64,000 nucleotides of DNA from Rhabdophis nuchalis. Lineage: Eukaryota; Chordata; Lepidosauria; Squamata; Natricidae. Below, in pieces: positions 58,601 through 64,000 of the stretch; position 1 is the first letter of the stretch, and the number at the start of each line of letters is the position of its first letter. The notes beneath the pieces are model-generated. The model saw nothing but the letters and a program-made list of their open reading frames with translations, searched no databases and had not been told where the DNA came from. The stretch lies in NCBI GenBank assembly GCA_039707465.1, contig CM077652.1, positions 38,453,118 through 38,517,117 of the forward strand. Reading direction: 5' to 3'. The position numbers and the translations under genes are program-made.

Positions 58601-61600
58601 TGTTGAGATCCATCTGGATCTTGAGCCTATCTTCCCAGGTGTTGGCTCTTCCTGTAAGCTTGGTGTCATCTGCAAATCTGTTGAGTCCTCCTGTTCCCTC
58701 ATCTAAATCGTTTATGAAGAGGTTGAAGAGTACGGAGCCTAATACAGAATTTTGGGTTCTATTCATGAAGCTGCCAGTATCTCAGATCAACTGAAGGAAG
58801 ACTATGGAAGCACCTCAATGCAAATGGAGAGGAATTTTTGCTGAGGCCCAGATCCAAGCCCACCTTCTCCCTTGACCTGCTTTTAAAGTCTAATTATGGC
58901 TATTGAAGGAAGCTGGGTGCCTTTGGGTGGGAACAGAAGATTGATGGCAATTTGCAATCCTTCCATGCCTGCATGACTGTCTTTCCCCCCCCCAAGGAAT
59001 GCCAGGGACCACCCAACTCATTTCTTGACCCCTTCATGATGTTTTGTCTCAGGATGGTGGCTAGTGGAGAACAACCGAAAGCAAATCGCCTGGTTCCCAG
59101 CTCCGTATCTAGAGGACAGCAAAGAAATGCCCATCATGGAAGAAAGCGACGAGGAAGGTGAATCCTAACTGTCCCCTAACTCTTTCTTGTAGAGCAGTGT
59201 TTTCCAAACACTACAACTTTAAGATATGTGGACTTCAACTCCCACGTGCCCCTGGGGAATTCTGGGAGTCGAAGTCCACATATCTTAATATTGCTAAGAT
59301 TGGGAAATACTATTGTAGTACAGAGATAATGGCATTAAATAGTGCAGATCCAAGCGTTTGTTTCTATTTCTAAAAGCTGTAGAGTGAATCTCCTTCTGAG
59401 CCAGATCTTCAAATCAGGAATGGATGTTGCATTCTGGTGGTCCCAGTGTCCCTGCAGACCCTTCTGTCTCTTTTATATCATTTTACTTTTTTTAAAGGAA
59501 TGTTACTTTGGCAAGAAAGCTTACAGGAGCCCACTGGCATTTTTACAATACAGGCAGTCCTTGACTTATGACTGTTTCTTTAAAGACAGTTCAAAGTTAC
59601 AAGGCCTTGGAAAAAGTGACTTACAAGCTGTCCTAGCGCCCCTCTGCAAGTACCTGCTTGCAATTTAGCTGCTTGAAAAACCAGCTCACATTTGCGACTG
59701 GTTGCAATATCTTGTGGTCACATGTTTGCAATGTGCAACCTTTTTTTGCAAATTTTTGGCAAAAAATGGCCATGGAGGAAGCTGGATGCACTTAATGGTT
59801 ACTGTAAAACTTGTCTTAAAATCAGGTCTGTCTCAACTTACAACTGCAACCTTAGAGTGGAAACTCCAAATCCGGTTGTAACCAAAGTCAAGGACTATTT
59901 ATGTTACACTCAAAACCGATTCAAGGACTAGCTGGCCACTTCTAGCACCATCTCACAGCAGCCACTTTGTGATAGCAAAACTCTCCAAATCTCAAAGGCG
60001 TCCATTGCCTCAAACAATTGGCTGTCTAAGTAGAAGCTGTTTCCTGAGATCAAAGCCTCTTGTTTTGAAGCTGGATGGGAATCGATGCAGCTGCTTTGTA
60101 ATAAGGCAGTCACTCACCCTTTGCACTCTGACCCAAGTAATTTGCGGTCCCACTCACACCGGGGGCCACACGCTGGATCTTGTTTTTGTCTCCGGCCAGT
60201 GGAGTAGTCATCTGGGATTAGGGGATTTAACGATTACACCCCTGTCATGGACAGATCACTCTCCCCTTCGACTAGACTTCCCAACCGCTTCCCCCCACAG
60301 CGGGGAGGCGGAACCGGAAACACCAAGATGGTTCCGCCCCAGGCTCCTGATGGACCCAGAGAGGTTCCAGACGGAGCTTGGGCCAATACCGGGGACCCTG
60401 ACCTGCGACTCAGTCGAGGACCTAGTGGCAGCCTGGAATAACGCGGCCGCTGGGGCCCTGGATCGGGTCGCGCCCTTGCAACCTCTCACGTGGCGCCAAA
60501 CCACCTTGGCCCCTTGGTTTTCCGAGGAGCTGAGGGTGATGAAGCGCCGCGAGAGATGCCTAGAGAGAATTTGGAGGTCCACTCGTGCCGAATCTGACCG
60601 AACACGTATTAGGTCCCATTTGAAGACCTACCTCGTGGCGATAAGAGCGGCGAAACGTAATTATCTCGCCGCCCTTATCGCGTCCGCAGATAACCGCCCT
60701 GCCGCCCTGTTTAGAGTGACCCGCTCCCTCCTCCAACAGAGGCCGCGGGAAGCTCCTTTGCAGGGTCGCGCAGAGGAATTTGGACTTTATCTGCAGGACA
60801 AAATCGCTCAGATCCGGGGCGAATTGGCCTCCAATGAGGTTAGTCCGGGCGGGCAAACGGAGGCAGGCCTTGAGACCATTTTGTGGGAAGAGTTTGATCT
60901 TGTGACTCCAGATGACATGGACAGGTTCGGGATAGAGGTTGTTCCTCTATCCTGGTCCTGTTAGATCTCTCAGCGGCTTTTGATACCATCGACCATCGAC
61001 CTATTGCACCGGCTGGAGGGGTTGGGGATGGGAGGCACCATATTACGGTGGTTCTCTTCCTACCTCTCCGACCGGTCGCAATCTGTGTTGACAGGGGGGC
61101 AGAGATCGTCCTCGAGGCCCCTCACCTGTGGGGTGCCACAGGGGTCGGTTCTCTCGCCCCTCCTGTTTAACACCTATATGAAGCCGCTGGGTGAGATCAT
61201 CCGTGGTTTTGGGGTAGAGTACCATCAGTGTGCTGATGATACTCAGCTGTACATCTCTACCCCTAACCACCCCAACGATTACGTTGAAGTTGTGTCCCGG
61301 TGTCTGGAAGCCGTGCAGGTCTGGATGGGGAGGAACAAGCTCCGACTCAACCCGTCCAAGACCGAGTGGCTGTGGTTTCTGGCGTCTCGATATGGCCAGT
61401 TAATGCCATCTCTGGCTATCGGGGGTGAGTCATTAGCCCCCACGGAAAGGGCTCGCAACTTGGGTGTCCTCCTGGACTCTCGGCTGTCCATGGATGACCA
61501 TGTGAGGGCCGTGGCCAGGGGGGCTTTCTATCAGGTTTACCTGATACGCCAATTGCGCCCCTTTCTAGATCGGGACGCCCTACGCACAATCACTCAAGCC

Positions 61601-63500
61601 CTCGTTACCTCCCGCCTGGACTACTGCAATGCTCTCTACATGGGGCTCCCCTTGAGATGCACCCGGAGACTCCAGTTAGTGCAGAATGCTGCCGTGCAGG
61701 GGATTTTGGGAGTCGCATGGTACTCCCGTATAACACCTCTCCTGCACGAGCTGCACTGGCTGCCTGTGGTCTTCCGGGTGCGCTTCAAGGTGCTAGTTGC
61801 CATCTTTAAAGCGCTCCATGGCACGGGTCCTGGCTACTTGCGAGACCACCTCCTACCATATACCTCCCTTCGACCTGTCCGCTCCCACAGAGAGGGCCTC
61901 CTCAGGGTGCCGTCTGCCGGTCAATGCCGGCTGGCAACCACCAGGGGACGGGTCTTCTCTGTGATGGGTCCGGCCCTCTGGAACGACCTCCCCCCCGACA
62001 TTCGTACCATCACGGATCTGCGCCTCTTAAGGCGGACACTTAAAACTTATTTCTTCCATCTGACTGGCCTGACATAGACAGATAAAGGAGTAATTTTAAT
62101 TGGATTTTAATAATTTTAAATTATTTTAGCACAGAGTCATTATTTAATTCTATTTTATACTTTTGTACTTGTTGTGGGTTTTATCTTTTCTGTGCACCGC
62201 CCTGAGTCCCATCTGGGAGAATAGAGCGGTGTATAAATTCGAAATAACCTAAACTAAACCAAACCCTTCTTCTTCCCTTCTCCTGCCAGGGATGCTCTAT
62301 TATGCCACCCAGGCTTACAGAGCCAAGCAAGCAGATGAACTCTCCCTCGAGTTTGGGATTGTGGTGGAAGTGCTGGAGAAAACCGACAGTGGCTGGTGGC
62401 TGGTTTGGTAAGCCAGGAGGTGGGCTGGGCTGTGGGGGAGGAACTCAGTTTGAGGACAACCCATAGGCATAAATTATTTCCCAAAGGTAGAAATTTTGCA
62501 AGAGAGTTAATATTAGGGCATTGCCGTTAAAGAAGAAACCAGCTTTTATTGGAAGAGATGGGGGATCTCCATCTCCCCTCAATGCCCTAGATCCAGTTCT
62601 GTAGTTGTTGAGAAGCAGCAAACTTAAGACTCCAGCAAAAAGGAATTCCCTGTATTGGGTTAGTCAGGGGTCTGCAAAGCTGGCTCTTTTAAGACTGGTG
62701 GACTTCAGCCAAGCTGACTAGGGAATTCTGAGAGTTGAAGTCCACCAGTCTTAAAAGAGCCAGCTTTGCAGACCCCTGGGTTAGGCTAGTCAAGCAGACC
62801 TTGTCACGGTGCTGAAGTGATGCCCTCTCCTCCTGACCTGTCCCCCTTTTGGCTTTGCAGGTACAATGGAGCCACAGGCATTGTTCCCTCCCTGTTTCTC
62901 CAGCCATACAGAAACCCATTGAGCAAATTCCTGGCTCTTGCCTCTCCCTCCTTAGGCAGCTCCTTGTCAAGCCTCACCGAAAACCCCAGTCTCAGCAGCA
63001 AGAATTGCACAGCACAGCAAAAGGGGAACCAGGGTTATCTCAGCCAGAAGACCCAAAAGCAAGAAGCCGGCTCACTCGAGGGCAAGGGCCTGCGTTCTCC
63101 AAGTATAAGTTCCACCTCAGGCAATTCCAGTCCAGCCTCTGGGAAAGAGAGTTGGTCCAGCAGCTCCGGGAACGTGAGTGAAGACGGATTCTGCGGTCCC
63201 TGTGATCCTGAGGGCCACATTGTCCTCACAGAGATCCAGGAATCTAGCAACCCAGGAAGCGCCTCCTTAAGCCAGCGGCAGAACAATGCGGGCTCTGAAG
63301 AGGAATCTTCTGGAGACCCCATCCGTTTGCTTCCTTCCTTTGGTATGGGCTCCTTGCCCAGAGGGCCCCTTGTGCCCCCACGCCCCTCCCCTGGTGAAAT
63401 CCTCCAGAAATGCAGCAGCCTCACAAGAAGGGCTCTGCAGAGATCGCTGGAGCAGCCCAGCCGGTCCCCAGCTGTGGAAAACACAGAAGGGGCCACCTGA
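49569..63500 (+). CDS. NOXO1: NOXO1 (NADPH oxidase organizer 1), 8 coding exons
   Basis: Exons 49569-49634, 50209-50289, 50374-50449, 51472-51652, 53531-53724, 59053-59157, 62290-62407 and 62861-63500 join into 486 codons plus TGA, all with GT-AG introns and consistent phases. NOXO1 scaffolds the NOX1 oxidase at membranes by binding phosphoinositides, p22phox and NOXA1. The PX domain spans about residues 1-130 (YRTFEEFR basic site). SH3-1 is about 166-225 ([20 protein letters not shown]) and SH3-2 about 238-289 (ALYDY-like [23 protein letters not shown]). A proline-rich PPRPSPG motif lies at about 446-452, followed by TRRALQR. The protein is longer than the human one (about 370) owing to a Ser/Pro-rich segment in exon 8. 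Two alpha LINEs sit in introns 5 and 6. Confidence 0.97.
50209..50289 (+). CDS. NOXO1: NOXO1 coding exon 2 (PX)
   Basis: The acceptor is TTTTTCCCCCCCAG and the donor CAT|GTAAGT. The 27 codons encode [20 protein letters not shown] and EEFRTLH, including the Arg and the EFR motif of the PX phosphoinositide pocket. Confidence 0.95.
50374..50449 (+). CDS. NOXO1: NOXO1 coding exon 3 (PX)
   Basis: This small exon, only 84 bases after exon 2, encodes [20 protein letters not shown] and LPRFR plus one base of the next codon. FP.E.GLL..SDR.LP is a strong PX-domain match to mammalian NOXO1. Confidence 0.96.
51190..51450. mobile_element. DNA element related to the CAGRGGTGGGTT group, abutting NOXO1 exon 4
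   Basis: The left side AGAGGTGATATTCAGCAGG and right side TTGATTCCCACCACTGC resemble the ends of other elements in this window. GGAGAACCGGTA is repeated inside, and GCCACGCCCACCAAGCC is duplicated at 51359-51387. The right edge lies about 25 bases before the exon 4 acceptor. Confidence 0.6.
51472..51652 (+). CDS. NOXO1: NOXO1 coding exon 4 (PX C-terminal helices)
   Basis: The acceptor tract CTCCCCTCCCCCTTTGCAG is only about 25 bases from a DNA-element end. The exon encodes residues 75-134, including [15 protein letters not shown], equivalent to the LQLLETYSRRLLAT helix in the human protein. The donor is AG|GTACAT. Confidence 0.94.
51660..52077. other. NOXO1 intron 4, first part; nothing recognised
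   Basis: No repeat or coding feature is identified in this part of the intron. Confidence 0.4.
52078..52259. mobile_element. Short DNA element of the CAGRGGTGGGTT group, about 180 bp
   Basis: CAGGGGTGGATTCC on the left and GGAACCCACTTCTG on the right are inverted repeats. The interior includes GTGCGCATGCGCAGTAG and GGGGGCGTGGC. It is the shortest copy in the window with both ends visible. The TSD is not clear. Confidence 0.75.
52260..53530. other. NOXO1 intron 4, last part; nothing recognised
   Basis: No transposon ends or extra exons are apparent. An open plus-strand frame at 53098-53361 has no homology I recognise. Confidence 0.4.
53531..53724 (+). CDS. NOXO1: NOXO1 coding exon 5 (linker and first half of SH3-1)
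   Basis: The acceptor is TTCCTCCTGCAG and the donor ACAG|GTGGGG. The exon encodes residues 135-199: a linker IIVLPSE... and the start of SH3-1 with [19 protein letters not shown]. It matches the human CLQPFCTQDTRDRPFQA segment. Confidence 0.95.
53835..54080 (-). mobile_element. SINE-like repeat, antisense, in NOXO1 intron 5
   Basis: ACCACCCTGTGAGGTGGACTGG, GAGAGAGATTGACTGGCCC, AAAGTCACCGAACC and CTAAGGCGGGACTAGAACTCC are phrases of a common squamate SINE-like repeat. A partial second copy lies at 54665-54790 and a third at 48820-48985. Family not assigned. Confidence 0.6.
54430..54460. repeat. (ATT)n microsatellite
   Basis: About nine ATT units follow AAAATTAAATT, which looks like the tail of a 5'-truncated LINE, but no LINE sequence could be recognised before it. 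Confidence 0.8.
54795..55325 (-). mobile_element. CR1 LINE 3' half, antisense (first part)
   Basis: The plus strand shows, reversed, the CR1 3' UTR (AAAGTTGGAAGGGACTTTGG, CTAGTCCAATTCCCTGC) and C-terminal coding region (CTTCTCTGAACTCTTTCCAAAG, GGTGTGACCAAAACTGGAGGC). It breaks at TTGATCTT near 55325, where the alpha LINE copy C begins, and continues at about 58351. Confidence 0.9.
55326..58350 (-). mobile_element. Alpha-family LINE (copy C), 5'-truncated with an open frame of 955 codons
   Basis: The minus strand is open from ATG 58392 (in flanking CR1) to 55525; LINE homology begins at about 58346. Motifs in order are [30 protein letters not shown] and SDHSLL (AP endonuclease), then [51 protein letters not shown] (reverse transcriptase), and the C-terminal [10 protein letters not shown] region. 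The 3' hairpin lies at 55360-55391, with an (AAT)n tail on the plus strand at 55326-55345. Flanks share TGATCTTRAT, an approximate TSD, within an older CR1. It sits antisense in NOXO1 intron 5. Confidence 0.92.
58351..58770 (-). mobile_element. CR1 LINE, antisense (second part)
   Basis: The minus frame reads [40 protein letters not shown] and [10 protein letters not shown]. This is the RT region of CR1 that precedes, in element order, the part at 55325-54795. The alpha LINE copy C separates the two parts. Confidence 0.88.
59053..59157 (+). CDS. NOXO1: NOXO1 coding exon 6 (second half of SH3-1)
   Basis: The acceptor is TTTGTCTCAG and the donor GAAG|GTGAAT. The exon encodes [20 protein letters not shown], the SH3-1 tryptophan pair and the conserved PxxY end, then an acidic linker IMEESDEE. 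Confidence 0.96.
59195..59332. mobile_element. Palindromic DNA element in NOXO1 intron 6
   Basis: CAGTGTTTTCCAAAC on the left and TTGGGAAATACTATTG on the right are end-like. CTTTAAGATATGTGGACTTC pairs with GAAGTCCACATATCTTA, and GGGAATTCTGGGAGTCG lies in the centre. It is the same type as 43165-43285 and 62666-62777. Confidence 0.75.
59551..59900. mobile_element. DNA element of the AGGYARTCCTYRA type in NOXO1 intron 6
   Basis: The left end CAGGCAGTCCTTGACTTATG is an inverted repeat of the right end AAAGTCAAGGACTATTT. Interior phrases TTCAAAGTTACAAGGCC and GAAAAAGTGACTTAC match 7260-7300. Confidence 0.75.
60122..62246 (+). mobile_element. Alpha-family LINE (copy D), internally deleted, sense in NOXO1 intron 6
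   Basis: The plus strand begins inside the endonuclease ([20 protein letters not shown]), continues to VTPDDMDRF at about 60925 and then jumps to [12 protein letters not shown] text. About 390 bases with the N-terminal RT motifs are absent. The rest of the RT ([26 protein letters not shown] in place of YADD) and C-terminus ([15 protein letters not shown], ending at 62077) are open. The hairpin lies at 62197-62229 with an A-rich tail of AACCTAAACTAAACC rather than a microsatellite. Confidence 0.9.
62290..62407 (+). CDS. NOXO1: NOXO1 coding exon 7 (SH3-2)
   Basis: The acceptor CTTCTCCTGCCAG lies about 45 bases past the tail of a LINE. The exon encodes [38 protein letters not shown] and the first two bases of a Trp codon. 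ADELS and the WW pair are hallmark SH3 residues. Confidence 0.96.
62666..62777. mobile_element. 112-bp palindromic MITE in NOXO1 intron 7, 9-bp TSD
   Basis: The first 41 bases, starting AGGGGTCTGCAAAGCTGGC, are an exact inverted repeat of the last 41. The flanks read GGGTTAGTC (62657-62665) and GGGTTAGGC (62778-62786), a 9-bp duplication with one mismatch. The centre has GGGAATTCTGAGAG. The element is related to those at 43165 and 59195. Confidence 0.85.
62861..63500 (+). CDS. NOXO1: NOXO1 coding exon 8 (end of SH3-2 and long C-terminal tail)
   Basis: The acceptor TTTTGGCTTTGCAG is followed by 214 codons including TGA at 63498-63500. It completes SH3-2 ([16 protein letters not shown]), continues with a Ser/Pro/Gln-rich, presumably disordered stretch, and ends with [20 protein letters not shown], matching the proline-rich motif and [12 protein letters not shown] tail of mammalian NOXO1. 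The tail is roughly 110 residues longer than in human. Confidence 0.95.
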
Positions 63501-64000
63501 CATCATTGGACTCCGAGGGTTGGAAGGAATCACTCAGTTCCTTATGCAGGGTTAGAATTGAGGTGTCGTTCCAGTCAGACTGAAGTGGCTCAAGGGATGA
63601 TGCTCTTCCAGAGGGACACACCTCCATTTTCCTAGAGACCAAGCTGAAAGCGCCACTTTTAGAGCTTTCATCTTGGAGCCAATCTCTTGGAAGGGAACGC
63701 AGGGGACATTTTTCACCAGGTTGAGATGCCATTTGGCCATGCTGGTTGGACAGATACATATCCGTGTGGAGCACTGAGAATATTTTGTGAAGGATTTAAG
63801 CCAATCCTGCCTGAACAAGAGACAGGCAGGTAGAATTGAGGCCTGCCTGACCATTTGAAGCTCTAGAAGTCCTACCTTCTACTTAACTATCAACACCCAT
63901 GAGTTGTTGACTGCTATATCCAAATTGGGGTCTATAGTAGATATATTTATTTAATAATATCATATACTGAAATGGATGCATTTTAATACTTTTAGTATTG
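63501..64000 (+). other. NOXO1 3' UTR and window end
   Basis: This follows the NOXO1 stop. No canonical AATAAA or ATTAAA in a clear position is visible before the window ends, so the transcript end is probably outside. TBL3, which I recall as the next gene in mammals, is not seen. Confidence 0.5.

Overview
The window is vertebrate nuclear DNA, most likely from a squamate reptile and plausibly a snake. The grounds are intron-containing vertebrate genes, TATA-less CpG promoters, and a dense mix of CR1/L2-type LINEs, L1 derivatives, RTE-like tails, a Penelope-like fragment, a Ty3/gypsy fragment, hAT-like elements, and LINE 3' ends that run into ATT, GATA, TTTA and ATTCT microsatellites. Species cannot be fixed from the sequence alone.

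Two protein-coding genes can be reconstructed exon by exon. GFER (augmenter of liver regeneration, the Erv1-type FAD sulfhydryl oxidase of the mitochondrial intermembrane space) lies on the minus strand in three coding exons between 12935 and 10401 and encodes 179 residues. NOXO1 (NADPH oxidase organizer 1) lies on the plus strand in eight coding exons between 49569 and 63500 and encodes 486 residues, with a PX domain, two SH3 domains and a C-terminal proline-rich motif. The genes are divergent, as I recall for the mammalian NOXO1-GFER pair, but here their start codons are 36.6 kb apart. A third candidate gene, on the minus strand at 17049-16451, has two exons, an upstream in-frame stop, a strong start context, good splice sites and a poly(A) signal. 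It would encode a very basic 136-residue protein that I do not recognise.

Layout. 1-4740: decayed gypsy pol split by a LINE insertion, a GC-rich minisatellite, an hAT-like element with target-site duplications (TSDs), and a LINE 3' end. 4740-10400: CR1 debris, a long hairpin, two non-autonomous DNA elements, and the 3' flank of GFER. 10401-13060: GFER and its CpG promoter. 13060-19000: mostly unassigned sequence, with the candidate basic-protein gene at 16.4-17.05 kb. 19000-26330: two long copies of one LINE family (called alpha here) arranged head to head. 26500-42190: a layered graveyard in which an old LINE is interrupted by two ORF1-only L1 derivatives, several DNA elements and a CR1, the CR1 itself holding a third ORF2-less L1 derivative. 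42190-49380: RTE-like, DNA-element, CR1, Penelope-like and SINE-like remains. 49380-64000: NOXO1, whose intron 5 carries an antisense alpha LINE with an uninterrupted 955-codon frame and whose intron 6 carries a sense, internally deleted alpha LINE ending about 45 bp before exon 7.

GFER and NOXO1 act in separate processes: disulfide relay in mitochondria, and activation of NOX1-type NADPH oxidase at membranes. They share a neighbourhood, not a pathway. Most of the remaining sequence is transposon-derived, and the most interesting signals are the basic-protein candidate, the ORF1-only L1 derivatives, and a 3'-terminal hairpin of the alpha LINEs that keeps its pairing through compensatory changes.
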